Assembly: GCA_010405405.1 (NCBI GenBank)
Contig: MU004238.1
Span: forward strand, 816,233-880,232
From: Microthyrium microscopicum
Lineage: Eukaryota > Ascomycota > Dothideomycetes > Microthyriales > Microthyriaceae
Direction of reading: 5' to 3'
Length of the DNA: 64,000 bases
Position numbers and translations under genes: made by a program. Positions 24,446-37,731 of the stretch are shown here, piece by piece. Each line of letters opens with the position of its first letter. Position 1 is the first letter of the stretch. The notes beneath the pieces were generated by a model. It was given only the letters and a program-made list of their open reading frames with translations, was not told the origin of the DNA and did no database searches.

Positions 24446-27400
24446 TAAAAACTATAAAAAAGAAGAGAAAAAAATAGTAAAAGTAAAAGCTAAACTAGCT
24501 AAAAACGTATATTAGCTAAAGCCTATTAAGATAAGCCTATTACTATTTAAATTACTTATAAGAACTAATAAAGAAATATTACTTAAGGAAATATTAAAAG
24601 AACTACTTAGAACTATACTAATAAAAAAATTACTACTAATACTTATAGAAATATAACTATAATAGATATTATTACTACTAATAATAATATTTAAAATAAA
24701 TATAAATATAAAGTTAAAGGTTGTCCTATTAAAGCTAAAAGCTTTACTATTAATTAAGGTAAAACCTATAATTATAAAAGCTATTATATTAAAAGGTTTA
24801 GTCTTTATAAATATAAATATAATAACCCTTAAGATTAAACTAATAGGCATAAGGCTAACTATACTATATAGACTATTCCTTATTCTATTATTAGTAGAAT
24901 TTATCTTAAATAGATAAAAAAGCTCTTTTAAAAAATAAAAGGACCTTAATAGCTTATTATTAATATCTTTCTTTATAAAAAAAAAGTAAGGAAGAGGCTT
25001 AGGATTAATAGGCTTAAAGTTATAAAAACTAAAGGAGGATAAGCTAATTAACTTTAATACTAATAAAAAAGAATAGAACAAAAATAAGGTAATAAGTATT
25101 TTAATAGAAGTTAATAAATTATTTAACTATAAGAGTACTATAGTGTTAACTAAAGCTTTATCTTTAATAGTACTATTAAATAAAAAGCTAATAGTTTTAA
25201 TAAGTATAAAGACCTAAAGTACTATTTTAAAATTAAATAATAATAAGTAATAATAATACTTTAGACGATACTATTATTAATATAAAAGATAAACTCTATA
25301 TTTTATAAATTAATATAAGAAAGAATATTAAGATTATAAAAAAAGTACTTATAAATAAAAGAATATAGAGTTATAATATTATAGTAATATAAGAACTATA
25401 GCGAAGTATATAAAGAGATATACTAATAACTACTAATCTAATAGCTAATTAATTTTATTTATTCTACTTATTATTTTTAATAACTTAAGTTTATTTTTTT
25501 ATAAATAACTCTATTCTTTTTTTATATATTTAAATTATATACCTTAGCTTAGATCTTACTATAGTTAAGATATAGCTATTTAACTACTTAATAATAATTT
25601 ATAATATATATAATCTTTATAAAGATAGTACTAAGCCTTTTACTAATGTTAATAACTTATAATATAGTATCTTTCCTTATCTTACGTTTATACTTTAATA
25701 TAACTAGTAATAATCTAATAGCGTAATAGTTATAAAAGATTTAAATATATACTACTATTAATAGGGTAGATATAAAATAAAAACCTATTATCTAAAATAT
25801 ATTAAAATCTTTTAAGAAATACTTTAAAAGAATAGTCTTCTACTTAACTTTAAAGTAGATATTATTATAAGATTTATAAATATAAGGAATAATATAATTA
25901 AAGGATCTATTATTAACCTTAGTTATGTAAGTTATAACTTATAGTAATATTTAATCTAAAGTAATATAGTAAACGTTTTAAATAAAGATTCTAATTATCT
26001 TCTAATTAAAATAATTTTTAGTAACTTACTATAAGAGTAAAGCTTATAACGCAAAATCTTCTTATAAAATAAAATTAACCTTAATAAATTTTATAAATAA
26101 CTAAGTTAAAGACTTTTAAAAGAAGAAAATATAAGACTTAAAATAACTAAGTAAATTAATAAGACTTTAAAAACTATTATTAAAGTAATTAATAACGCTA
26201 TTAAAACTACTATACTAATTAGTATTATTAAACCTAGATTACGCCTAAGATAGACTTTAAAATATATTATAAAACTTAAAGTATAAAAACGTATAAAATA
26301 TAAATATTAAAGAATAAGCCTTAATAAAAACTTTATCTAATTCTAACTTATAAGATAGAAAGTAAGTAAAACTATATATAAAGTATCTTAAGACTATTAT
26401 TAAGTTAAAATAAGTAATATAAAGAATACAGATAGTTTATAAAAACTTATAAAATAATTAAAGAATAAGAATACTATAAAAATAAACTTTACCTTAGATA
26501 TTAAGAACGCTAAAGATTAATTATAATATATAATAGAAGATAAAGCTAAAGTATATAATAATATATTCTTTTTAAAGCTACTAAAAGTAAATCTATTAAA
26601 TATTTAAGGCTACTAGTATAGATAATCTTTAATAATATTAATAATTACTTAATATAAAGTAACAAAAGCTATTAAGAAAATAAGCCTTAATAAGGCTATA
26701 GGCTTAAACAATATTAAACATAAAGCTATTAATATAGCCTTTAATAAGCTCTTTTAGATTCTTATACCTTTCTTTAACGCCTATTTAAACTTAAGATATT
26801 ATCTAATATATTTTAAGAGTTTAAATACTATTATACTTTATAAGCTAGGTAAGCTAGATTATACTATAACTAAAACCTATTAATTTATAACATTACTTAA
26901 TACTTTAAGTAAAGTTATAAATAAAGTCTTAACTAAAAGACTTATATACTTAATTAAGAAATACTAACTACTATCTTAGATATATTATAAAAGAAGATAA
27001 GCCTTATTTTATAATTACGCCTTCTACCTTATCTTTAAAAAGATTCTAGCTAATTACTAATAGAGAATAACTATTAGTATAGTACTATTTAATAAATTAA
27101 GCGCCTTTAATTTTATAAATTACTTATAACTATTTTATAAATTATAAGCTATTAATATACTAATAGTAGTAATTAACTACCTTAAAAGTACTCTTTAAGA
27201 ATAATATACTATAATTATACTTTTAAAAGATAATACTACTAATATTCTATAATTATTAAGTATTCCTTAAAGCTTATTTATCTTATTACTCCTATATATT
27301 ATTTATAACTCTCTACTAGTCTAAATTAGTTAATATCTTAATAACTACCTTATTATTATATTTATTAATAATATTAGCTATATAGCTAAAGATAAAAATA

Positions 27401-29860
27401 CTATAAAAATAATAAGTATTCTCTTATAAATATATAAAGAAACTAAGTAATAGGTTACTAAGTCTACCTTAATATTTAACCTAGAAAAATATTAACTTAT
27501 TTACTTTCTATACTTAATAATTAATAAAAGAAACCTTATTATTAAAGATAAACGTAAAGTAAATAAAGAGAGACTACTTTATATTTTACTTATAAATAGA
27601 ATAATCTAAATAATAAAGCTATTAATAACTATTAAATATCTTAGTATTATACTTAATAGTAAACTTATTAGAAATACCTATCTTACCTTTATAATTAAGA
27701 AAGCTAAAAAATATATTAATACTTTAGTTATAGTTAGTACCTTAATATAAAGTTTTTAACTATTATAACTAAAAACTTTATATAAAGGAATTATTATACC
27801 TTAAATACTATATAGACTAATAATATAGTATATATTAGCGTATAGCTATAATATAATTAAAAAGATTAAAAAGATTAAAAAAGCTATAATTATAATTTAA
27901 AAAAAAGCTCTTTATTATATATTTAGAGTATTTAAAACTATATTAATTACTACTTTTAAAGTCTAACTTATAATACTACTAATAAATATAACTATAAAAT
28001 AATTTATAAAAAATATGTTTCTACGTATTTAAATATTACTAATATATTATAAAATACTACTCTTATAGAATAATTATAAGGATAGTCTTTCTATTAAAAA
28101 TTATTACCTTCTTAGTTTATTATAAAAGCTTAAAAAGCTCTTTTTATAGAATTACTACTTATTTACTCTTTTATTAGATTTATAAAAGATAATCTTATAT
28201 TTAGAGGTTATTAAATCTAATATATTTCCTCTATAAGAAGAGTTAATACCTATCGTAATTATTAATAAGAAATAAGTAATTAAATTATATAATACTATTA
28301 TTAAAGTAGCTCTTAATAACTCTATAATATATATACTCTATAGTAATAAAAATACTATAAAGAATAAGGTTAGCTCTATAGCTTATAGTATATTAATAAT
28401 TAAAAAGACTTATCTTTATATAAGCTATAATAATATAAGTAATAACTATATAGCTAAATTATAAGAGATTATTTTAGCTCTTATAATAGCTTATACTACT
28501 TTTACTATCTACCTTCTTATAAGAGATATTATAATCTTTATTAATAGCTAAAGTATTATAAAAGTAGTTTATAAATTAAAAGCTAAATTTAGTTAGTATC
28601 TTATTATAAGAATAATATAGTACTTTAAAATATTAAAAAGAAAGGATATAAAAGTCCTTATCTATTAAGTATTAGCCTATATTAATATTAAGAAGAATAA
28701 GTTAGTAAATAAAGCTATTAAAGAAGCTACTATTAGAAAAAACTAAAAGAGTTTAATTATTAATATATCTATATTACTATCCCTCTATAAGATTAAAATA
28801 GTAATATTAATCTTAATTCTTTAAAGTACTAATTAAAAATAGAAAGAATACTAGACTAAAAGAACTATTAAATAATATTTCTTTAAATTTATTAAAGAAT
28901 TCTCTACTATAAAAGGCATTCTTAAGACTTATAAGTTTATAAGTAAATACTCTTCTATAATACTTATTTAATTATACTTTAGAAAGATTACTTTTAAAGA
29001 CTATTTTAAGAAGATAAGGGCTATAGAAAATAATATTTATAATTATAAATAGAAAAATTAAATACTATTCTACCTACTTATTTATTATATTAATTATAAT
29101 AATCTATGCAAAAGTATTTAACTATAAGGTTAATTAATTAATAAAAAAATATTCTTAATTAAGGTAAAGAAAGTAAAATACTCTTCTTACTTTATTTATT
29201 AAATAAATATTCTTAAGTAATTTATAAACGTTAAGATATAACTATATTTACTTTATTAGTATTAAAGTAAAGATAAATAGTAATATATATAGTTTTTAAT
29301 ATATTATCTATTATTATAATATACCTTTCTTTATAATAACTTAAAAATATAAAATAAAATAATTATTAGATATTATTTAGGCTATTTTTTTTTAATATTA
29401 TATAATCCTTTAACGCTTATTAATTTATTTATTTATTTTAGTTCTATACTTACTTTTATTTTTATAATTATAAAAATTATGTTAGTAAATAAAATACTTT
29501 TATTCTAATATAAAAACTTAATTTAATCTTTATTAAGACTAATTATAAAAAGAAATTTATACTTTATTACTATTATTATATATAAGAAAATATTAGTATA
29601 TTAAACTATAAGTAACTTAATTTTAATAAAAAACGCTATAATTTTAATATTTATCTTTAATATATTTTATTATCTTCTTATATAATAGCTAGCTCTTTAT
29701 ACTTAAGAGCTAATTAACTAGTTATAAAGGATAGACTAAGATTAAAATAGACTTACTAGTAATTTTAGATAACCTAATCTTCTAAGTAGGAGAATTAGTA
29801 CTTAGACCTATAAAAGTAGTTTAACTACTTACTTAGGTAGATTTAGATCTTTAGATATAA
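24446..29860 (+). mobile_element. Tad1-like LINE, 3' part with reverse transcriptase and RNase H (RIP relic)
   Basis: Continues the LINE frame after the LTR insertion. On the + strand the non-LTR reverse transcriptase is legible: KLGKLDYTITKTY then FITLLNTLSKVINKVL at about 26838-26940 (the LxKxGK..Y.....RPISLL.. block) and FINNIS at 27361-27378 where FxDD is normal. Further on, about 28330-28600, IYT.YS and AKL.EIILALIIAYT with FINS match the RNase H pattern YTDGS, AEL.A..AL and a D-S motif. An APE-type endonuclease should lie at about 25.3-26.2 kb but is too decayed to prove. Stops interrupt every frame. The element probably ends at a short (AATCA)n tail near 29905. Confidence 0.75.
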
Positions 29861-29904
29861 CCGACATAGCGCCATTTTGAGGCAGCTATAACGGATTAGG
29901 ATTT

Positions 29905-29924
29905 AATCAAATCAAATCAAATCA
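29905..29924 (+). repeat. (AATCA)4 simple repeat at the right edge of the block
   Basis: Four perfect tandem copies of AATCA. It sits between the RIP-mutated DNA and normal sequence and may be the 3' tail of the LINE. Confidence 0.8.
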
Positions 29925-29927
29925 AAC

Positions 29928-30262
29928 TGGCTAAATTTCCTGGACATGTCGCAGCAACAGAGTAGCTCGAATCGGCAGACTGCAGACGAAGCGAATCCAA
30001 AAGGCGGCCTGCATGTGAAAGGATTCAGGCTGTGGGGTAGAGTACGTTTGATGAACCTGATATTAAGAACAGAGAGGAGTAAACTGTAGTAATGTAAATG
30101 TTCGAAGCCAATGTATTGATGCCAACTCAGATGCTCGTTAACTCCCATAAGATTGCTTCATGGCTGCTAATCGTGTCAATCGTAGAGCAAAATCATTTCT
30201 GTCCTTCCGCAAATATTTAGCACGTTTGGTGCCGCAATCCCAATCGTTCTTGAAGTATAAAA
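29928..30262. other. 3' flank of the dynein light chain gene
   Basis: Normal-composition sequence between the transposon block and the LC8 stop. A 78-aa minus-strand open frame here has no recognisable feature; no gene is called. Confidence 0.5.
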
Positions 30263-30809
30263 CTACTGGGTTTTGAAGAGAAGAATCGCACAGTGGCCAA
30301 GGTAGAAATAGATGAAGTGTTTGGTTTCTGTATGGTGAATTAGTTTCGTGTTCATGGCTGTCTATCTGGAAATTCTGACCGTGAGTAACAAAACTTCCAA
30401 AGTTGCGACCGACGATGCAGTGCCATGTTGCGCCCTTCCGTTTGTCGAACTAGACTTGATTTAGTGGGTGAATGTGGTCTGCGATACGATCGCATCGTAC
30501 CTCGCGCTTGATGAATTGTGCAATGTCCTGCCAATGGTTAGCGTGTATAACACTCGCATACAGCAGCTCCGCTCACTTTCTCAATGGTATACTGGCTCAT
30601 AGCGTCTTGAGCTACACAAAAACAATCAGCTATTGGCCATGCGACCAGACCGTATGATAAGCCTACCAACTTCGATTGCTTCAGTTTGCATATCGTCGTT
30701 CTACGAGCTCGTTAGTTGGGTATGGGCACACGAGAGGCGCAACACGAACCATATCAACAGCTTTGATCTGCACTTCGAGCTTTGCATCTTCGCTTTTGCT
30801 GGACGACAT
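30263..30809 (-). CDS. Dynein light chain LC8 type
   Basis: Six tiny exons (30750-30809, 30667-30700, 30577-30611, 30501-30527, 30380-30449, 30263-30327) give 96 aa; the introns are 49, 55, 49, 51 and 52 nt. The protein reads through the very conserved LC8 core: [59 protein letters not shown] and a C-terminal AILLFKTQ. This hub protein is a subunit of cytoplasmic dynein and dimerises to bind short peptide motifs; the Aspergillus homologue is nudG, needed for nuclear migration. The N-terminus of about 20 residues is more variable. It is divergent from MRD1, with 408 bp between the start codons. All six exons are needed, and each junction preserves the family sequence, so confidence is high although no long open frame exists. 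Confidence 0.93.
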
Positions 30810-31217
30810 GGCGGCGGGGAACTTGGGCTTCAGTCGCGAGGTTATGGGTGATAGATTAATGGGTATGAGAGAGAGAAGCAAAAACAACAGGCTTGAGGCA
30901 GCTCGAGAGAAAAGGGAGGAGAGGAGGTTGTTTTCAGAGCCGCATCCCCTTTCTGGACTGGAGTGCTTGAGGAGCTTTGTAGAGAGAGGTCGCTTGTTCT
31001 GTTAGATCCAACCGTTAGTTGCGCTTCTCCTGCCCGCTGCCTCTGGCCCGCGCCAGCCCCCGGCCCTAGCGTGGGAGCCCCACCGCTCAAAAAACCGTTC
31101 GTCTTTTTTTCCTACTGCTTCTTCACCGTGTTCACCATCTCTTCATTTCGTCAAGCTCAGCGCCCCATTTCCACCCTCCCTTTAAAGCGAGCATGCCCCT
31201 GCGTTGAATACCTAGAC
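30810..31217. promoter_or_regulatory. Bidirectional promoter between LC8 and MRD1
   Basis: A 408-bp head-to-head intergenic region. It has C/T-rich stretches near 31020-31140 on the MRD1 side. No TATA box was recognised. Confidence 0.5.
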
Positions 31218-33826
31218 ATGGCGTCGCAAACCTCATCGTCCCGCATATTTGTGCGCAATCTCCCCCTGTCCATATCAGACGATCAATTCCGCGCCCACTT
31301 TGCGAAAAATGGCGAGACTACCGATTCCAAGCTGCTGCGTAACCGAAGAATGGGCTTTGTGGGCTACAAGTCTCCCGAGGATGCCAATGCCGCTGTAAAG
31401 TACTTCAACAGGACTTTCATTGGCATGGCAAGAATAGCTGTAGAGATTGCTCAGCCGGTACAATACACCTTGAATAGATCGGTCGCTTTTGTATCTAACT
31501 TGTAGAAATAGTATGCAGAGGAACAGTCAAAGCCTAAGCAAGCCATCGTGCCTAAAGGATCCACCGAATCATCCAAGACTTTGAAGCGAAAGCGTGAGGT
31601 CCCAGACGAAAATACGGACCCAAAGCTGCGGGAATTTCTTGGGGTGATGCAATCGACTGCAAAATCAAAGACGTGGCAAAATGAAGTTGCCGTTGATGAT
31701 AATGATACAACCATGGCAGTGGACAAAGTGAATGAATCAGACGATGATGTTCAAGTTCTTCCTTCCAAGACGAAGCAGCAACAACAGTCAATCGATGCCA
31801 TATTCGAGAGCGACTCAAATGAAGATACAGATCCAACGGCGGAGGCAAAGCCAATTACACAATCAGACAAGGACTGGCTACGGTCGAAGAAAGGGAAGCT
31901 TCTGGACGAGGACGCAATTCCTCAGGAGAAAGATCAAGAACTGGCGGAACAAGTGACCGCCGGCGATGCAGGCGATGAACCAGAGGACGTGGAAATGCAA
32001 GACGAAGATATTGACGAAAGTCCGGAAGTTTTCAAAATACGGCAATCAGGACGGCTGTTCCTTCGAAACCTATCCTTCAAAATAACGGAAGACGAGTTGC
32101 GAGAAGGATTTTCTCAATTCGGAGATCTTGAAGAAGTAAGTGACTCTTTTGTCCTTCTACACCAATCTGCCTTTATGATGAAGCCTGATAGGGACATCCG
32201 ATGCTACTCGCATATGAGGTGAACTCAGGAAAAGTATTTTAGTAGATGCTTCTTTTTGCTGATAATTGGCCTCTCAAACACCTTTAACTAGTACTTTATG
32301 GTCTTACAGAAACTAACTGTAATCAGGTCCACGTCCCATCTGATAAGACAGGATCAAGTAAAGGCATTGCCTTTCTCTTGTTTGACGACCCGGAATCTGC
32401 TGTTGCAGCATATCAAACACTAGACGGCAAAACTTTCCAAGGTCGACTAATACACATTCTTCCCGCAGATCCCAAAAGAGAAAGCAAGCTGGATGATTAC
32501 GCCATTTCCAAGCTGCCCCTCAAGCAGCAGCAAAAGATCAAACAGAAAATGGAATCAAATCTGGCATCCTATAAGTGGAATTCACTGTACATGAACATGG
32601 ACGATGTCATGTCGTCAATAGCCACTCGTCTTGGAGTCGAAAAGTCTCAACTACTTGACCCAACATCTTCAGATGCTGCCGTCAAACAGGCCATTGCCGA
32701 AACTAATGTTATACAAGATGTCAAGTCGTATTTCGTGGAGAATGGCGTGTCTCTTGACAAATTCAAGCCAGGGAAGCAACGTGGCGACACAGCTATCCTC
32801 ATAAAGAATCTTCCTCATGGCACAAGCCCTGATGAAATTCGGGAAGTATTCAGTGCTCATGGACGAATTTCTAGACTGCTTATTCCAAGAAGTGGAACGA
32901 TTGCGCTGATAGAATTTGGATCCGCACCCGAGGGCCGTGCAGCCTTTCAAGCCTTGAAGTACAAGAGGTTCAAGAACACGATTTTGTTCCTGGAGAAAGC
33001 GCCAAAGAACGTATTTGACAAGCCGGCACAGGGATCTGTTGTGGTTCCTGCCAAGGCCGATGGTATTAAGGCCAAACTAACCACTTCAGATCTACTTGAA
33101 GAAGCTCCAAATGTGGAAGCCATCGAAACTAGCACATTGTTTGTTCGAAATTTGAACTTCACGACAACCTCTGAAAAGCTTCGAGACACCTTCTCACCAT
33201 TGAGTGGTTTTGTATCTGCACGAGTTAAGACCAGAACTGATTCCAAGCGCCCTGGGGAAATTCTCAGCATGGGCTTTGGTTTCGTGGAGTTCAAGAGTAA
33301 ATCCGAGGCTCAAAGTGCAATAGCTACTATGAATGGTCACTTCTTAGAGGGTCATACTCTGACCTTACAGCCTTCCCAACGAGTGTTGGACGCTGGTGAA
33401 GATCGACGTAAGCAAGACAAAGCCAAGGCTATAGCTAGCCAGCAGACCAAAGTCATCGTCAAGAACCTACCATTTGAGGCGTCGAAGAAGGACGTTCGCG
33501 CCTTGCTTGGTACTTATGGACAGTTGCGTTCTGTTCGTGTTCCCAAGAAATTTGACAGTTCTGCTCGTGGATTTGCATTTGCAGAGTTTACCACGGCTCG
33601 AGAAGCAGCCAACGCAATGGCTGCATTGAAAAGTACCCATCTTCTTGGTCGACGGTTGCACCTGGAGTATGCCGCACAAGATACGCTTGATCCCGAAGAT
33701 GCGATCGAAAAGATGCAAAAGAAGGTTGGATCGCAGGTTGACAAGGTCGCCTTGCAGAAACTGACAGGCGCGGGCCGAAAGAAGTTCAACGTCTCAGGGA
33801 ACGAGCCCACGGAGCCTGATGGTTGA
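31218..33826 (+). CDS. MRD1: Multiple RNA-binding domain protein 1 (ribosome biogenesis)
   Basis: Three exons (31218-31457, 31512-32135, 32327-33826) give 787 aa; the introns are 54 and 191 nt. Five RRMs are present: RRM1 about 8-80 (RIFVRNLP), RRM2 about 258-335 (RLFLRNLSF, split by intron 2), RRM3 about 440-510 (AILIKNLPH), RRM4 about 556-635 (TLFVRNLNF) and RRM5 about 661-738 (KVIVKNLPF). A long acidic linker separates RRM1 and RRM2, and a Lys/Gln-rich helical segment (LPLKQQQKIKQKMES) follows RRM2. This order and length match MRD1, a nucleolar protein that binds pre-rRNA and U3 snoRNA and is needed for 18S rRNA processing. For intron 1, the nearer acceptor would place a stop in frame, so the AG at 31510-31511 is used. 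Confidence 0.93.
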
Positions 33827-34478
33827 GGGAGGACAAATCTCAAGGATACTTGTGCGATATCAAATCTCCTTGCTTTCTTCCTTGCCACTTGCCGAGCACA
33901 ATCTCGATACTTCGAATCAACTCATCAAAGGTGTGTAGTAATATTGCTGGTAGCACTGAGAAATAATACTTTGCTGCAGGCTGTTTAGCTGCATAACGTC
34001 TTCATGGTTCATCCACGAACGTAATGCCATACAAATGATGAAAGGACTGACAGTCTCAGTTTATGATAGAAATCAACAAAAGATGGAAACAAAGCCAACT
34101 ACATTCCATCAATATGATGAAGATCTAGGAGTGCATTCCTATTCACTCTGGTTGTTGTCGTGTATAGACAATACGCGTGAGGCCAGAAATTAGCAGCAAT
34201 ACTCCTTTGAACCCTTGCAGAGGTACTTCCAACTAACAACTGGACTATTCACTGTGATTTATTATACAGTGTCTGCCTGAAAGGCCAAAGGGTGGCGATG
34301 GATATCTCTCCTCCTTTCTCTCGAGTCTCGATCGTACTGTGATAGTCATATTATTGCCATCGCAACCAACATTCATTTTTGTATCTTTCCAACTGCTGAC
34401 GCTCTTTTACTCGTAATTCAAAATTCCTACGCTCCTTTATCTTTTCTCTTTGCATTTCTCCAATATCATTCCTTAACA
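33827..34478. other. Intergenic, MRD1 3' flank and TEA gene promoter
   Basis: The right part is pyrimidine-rich just before the TEA gene start, as expected of a fungal leader. I see no gene or repeat. Confidence 0.6.
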
Positions 34479-37254
34479 ATGAATCATCTACTGGTTCTCA
34501 ATATGGAGATCCCGCCTTCCAACTGCATTCTTCCTTCAAACGTTCCAATACCAGATATCCTTCCTACCGGTATCCTTCAACATCATCATGATGACTCTGA
34601 AGACACAGATTTCGACGATGAGGATGAAGGAGCATCTTCAGCATATGGACTTGTCGGCCGACACAACTATGGCTTTCCCGAAACAGCATATTATGTTCAA
34701 CCGGACCAGGAGACGGGTTCACAATCACCCATGGACGATTTCGAAATACTCTCTAGAATATATCAAAATGTCAAATCTGACTACCACTACAACAATGACA
34801 CGAGAATCTTCTTGGAAGAATTAGCAGCCTTGAATCCTTTCTGTACTAGGGTCAAATCGGACGAAGCACTGGATCGAGAAGCTCGGGATGCGATACAACA
34901 ATTTCTACGCTTCGAAGGATTTCGAAACTATCGTAAACGAGAACGGGACAATGCTGGCAAGATAAAAGGCAAGAAGAAGGATGAAATGATATGGTATGAT
35001 CATATCGAACTGGCATTTTTCAAAGGTATGACATACTCATTGTCTAGCATTACATTTTCTCACATACCTAGCTCTTGTTCTTTTGCCTCCTCAAGGCCGA
35101 AAGCAATGGAAATATCCTCCAAGATTCGATATGAGGCGTCCCGATGACTTGAAAAAGCCACCACAAAGGGGTCGAAATGAACTCATTGCCGAGATCATTG
35201 TGAAGTGGACTGGAGAGATCAAATGTACTCGAAAAAAGGTCTCAAGTCATATTCAAGTGCTTCAAAACTACATCGCCATGGACAGCAGGAGTAAGTGATG
35301 CATATGCTTTGTCAGTGTCACCTTCTTATCGTCTCTAGTGGTCGTCAAGTGGTTTGGCAGGTCAGCGAAGAAGACCAAGCACACTCATATATCCACCAGG
35401 CATGGTCTGAACTTGTCATCAGGCAGAGAGCGATCGCAATACCTATTAGAACCGTCATCCTCTCCTTCGAAAGTACGGCAGCTCGAGCTACCCACCATGT
35501 CTCCTCCGTTTGGTTTGCCAGTGTGGAATCTGACACCGCAATTTGATGTCGCTCGTTTCGAGATGTATGTGAAAGATCTTAGGAATGGCAAGATTGTGCA
35601 CAACTTTAGTCGTTTTGACGCTGGAGACAAGCCCAAACCGACTCTACCGCATTCGACTATAGACAGTTTGTGGCCTTCATTGTCTTCTGTTCTCAAATCT
35701 GAAGGGACAAGTACCCACAGCGACTATGACTTGATTCTCGCCAATTCGTCCTTGGCCGTCACATCCACACTTCTGGCTGATGCAGAGCTCGGGATCGACT
35801 TTTCAATACAGACAAAGGCAAATTTAAGTCGATATGATAAGTTCGAGTGTCGAACTCGCTTTTACCCAAATGAAGGGAGTGAATCCTTCAAGAACGGAAA
35901 CCTGGGGAACAATCTAACCAAGGAGATAAACTACGACGTAAAACTCGGCCTGCTCAGTGGAGTGTCATTTGGTTCCCATTTTTGGGCTCTACGTGTTTCC
36001 AGATTTGCCAACAAGCTTCGTGATGCAACCAGATTCACACACAAAGCAAACACTTTGGGCGATGCAAAAGAAGCCGCTGCCGCCGCCGTCGCAGCTCAAA
36101 CGAATCAGAATGAAGTCAAAGCCTATATCGAAGGTCTCTCTGCTGTACAGGAGATCTTTGCTTCAGCAAGGGGAGCCCCACGTACCAGGCTCGCTGTGAT
36201 CTACTGGAAGTTCCAGGAAGCTGCTAAAGGTAGCAATGGGCAAACCACCTGGCAACATATATCAAAGACATCCCCATCTACCGCCCTATCAAATCGCTCT
36301 GAGGCCACACATAATCAACCATCCTACAACTTCTCCTCCGCCTCTGCCACTTTCCCCGGCGCACTCGCACCCAGTGCCGAAATCCATTCTCACACCCAGA
36401 GCCAACACACCACAGACTTCAACTCTCCCTTTCCATCCCTTTCCTTTGACTCCCACCCGCAGTCCTTCAGTTCATGGCCCTCATCTCTACCTTATACACA
36501 CCTCTCTGCCGCTGTAGCAGGCGCCAGCACATCTGCCCCAGCACCCGCGCAAGCATATCACTTTCCCGCCTTCATGGACTCACAAGATCACGGCATCTAT
36601 GACGACCCCGTGAGCGCCACTACTGCCCACTCGGGCCTTAGCAACAGTCCATCTGCCTATCATGACTCGAATTGGCACAATTTTAGCGCCGAATCCTCAA
36701 ATTTAGGCGGATACTTCTATACGCCAAAGGCGACACCGGCGAGCACCGTGGAAGGACAAACGCCGATTGAGATGGAAGGACAGCATGGCCTTGGGGTCAG
36801 TATTCCTGACAACAATCTGGAGTCTGCGGGCCTGGAGACGAACGCATCGCCAGTGAAGGAAATGGGCAGTGCGGAGGTCAATGTGGACGTGGGCATAAAT
36901 GCTGATGAAGGGTTTGGCGCACATGCACCACATATCGAGGAGCATCATCATCTTACTATGCAACTCCAGTTCGACAACTTACCAGCTGGGGCGCATGAGA
37001 ATACATTGCCTAGTCCGTCTGCACCAACGACGCATGAGCTGTACGCAGTGCAAGAGTTCAATCGGGCAGCAGAGCATGAACCGACAGCCGAGATACTGTT
37101 AGGCCAAGAGGAAACGCCGCAAGCCTACACGCACCCCGAAGCAAGTGAAGCCACCACGATGTCTGAGCACGCATTCACTCAGGAGCAAGCGCAAGGTGGA
37201 GCGACAGATGGAATGTCACTGGAGCGAGCCTGGGCTATGGAATTAGGGGAGTAA
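34479..37254 (+). CDS. abaA: TEA/ATTS-domain transcription factor (AbaA/TEC1 type)
   Basis: Three exons (34479-35025, 35072-35290, 35339-37254) give 893 aa; the introns are 46 and 48 nt. The TEA DNA-binding domain spans about residues 168-250, assembled across both introns: IWYDHIELAFFKALVLLPP, then GRKQWKYPPRF, GRNELIAEIIVKWTG and CTRKKVSSHIQVLQNY. The third helix, KKVSSHIQVL, is the family hallmark. A central conserved region (about 290-560) is followed by a low-complexity Ser/Pro/His/Ala-rich tail with a long Ala run (DAKEAAAAAVAAQ), typical of activation regions. In moulds AbaA drives conidiophore maturation; in yeasts TEC1 drives filamentation. The symbol rests on most filamentous ascomycetes having one TEA gene, an inference. 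A second Met at 34503 could be the start. Confidence 0.88.
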
Positions 37255-37731
37255 TGGGGAAGCAGTGGTTGCTTTTGGAGTTCAGTGATTGGGCTTAAAA
37301 GTATATCATTAAAGAAAAAACTAATCTAATAATTAAAGTATGAAGCCAGTCAAGCAAGTTCCAAATAATAATGCTGTCGTAAGTGGTGCCATGTAAGGAA
37401 GAGTCCTTCACACCTACAAGGGGATATCTGATACATAAAAGCATTCAATCAAGAGTTGTATTGGGCCAGTGCATTGGCAAGGGAGGTAAATCAAGGTCCA
37501 GTCCAGTTGTACTGATACAACTCAAGAGTTAAGTGTATAGCATTTACTCGTGCCAGAGCGAGATTTACCTTCCTTGCCGCACAACCGTGAAAGGTAAGCA
37601 TACGGATCGGAAAGACATCAAAGTAAAACGTTGGAACAGGTCTTGTCTCCCGTGTCCTTTCGTTACATCAGATTACCAACGCAGATTGGTAATTGGAGCT
37701 TCTCCATCGACAGAGTCCAAGAGCCTACTTC
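37255..37731. other. Convergent 3' intergenic
   Basis: It lies between the TEA gene stop and the stop of the minus-strand dsRBD-like gene. No gene is recognised. Confidence 0.6.

Larger units (their letters stand above)
13315..29860. mobile_element. RIP-mutated nested transposon block 1
   Basis: About 16.5 kb of AT-rich DNA with almost no CpA or TpG and abundant TpA, TAA and TAG, the signature of RIP (C-to-T in CpA). No intact gene survives. The contents identified are a Tad1-like LINE on the + strand split by a Ty3/gypsy element on the - strand, plus a less mutated block at 14.1-15.2 kb. Both boundaries with normal DNA are sharp, within some tens of bases. Confidence 0.92.

Noticed and set aside
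24512-25081. 189-aa minus-strand open frame within the RIP block
   Set aside because: Composition is almost only Ile, Asn, Phe, Ser and Leu, as AT-rich RIP-mutated DNA gives by chance, and it is antisense to the LINE.
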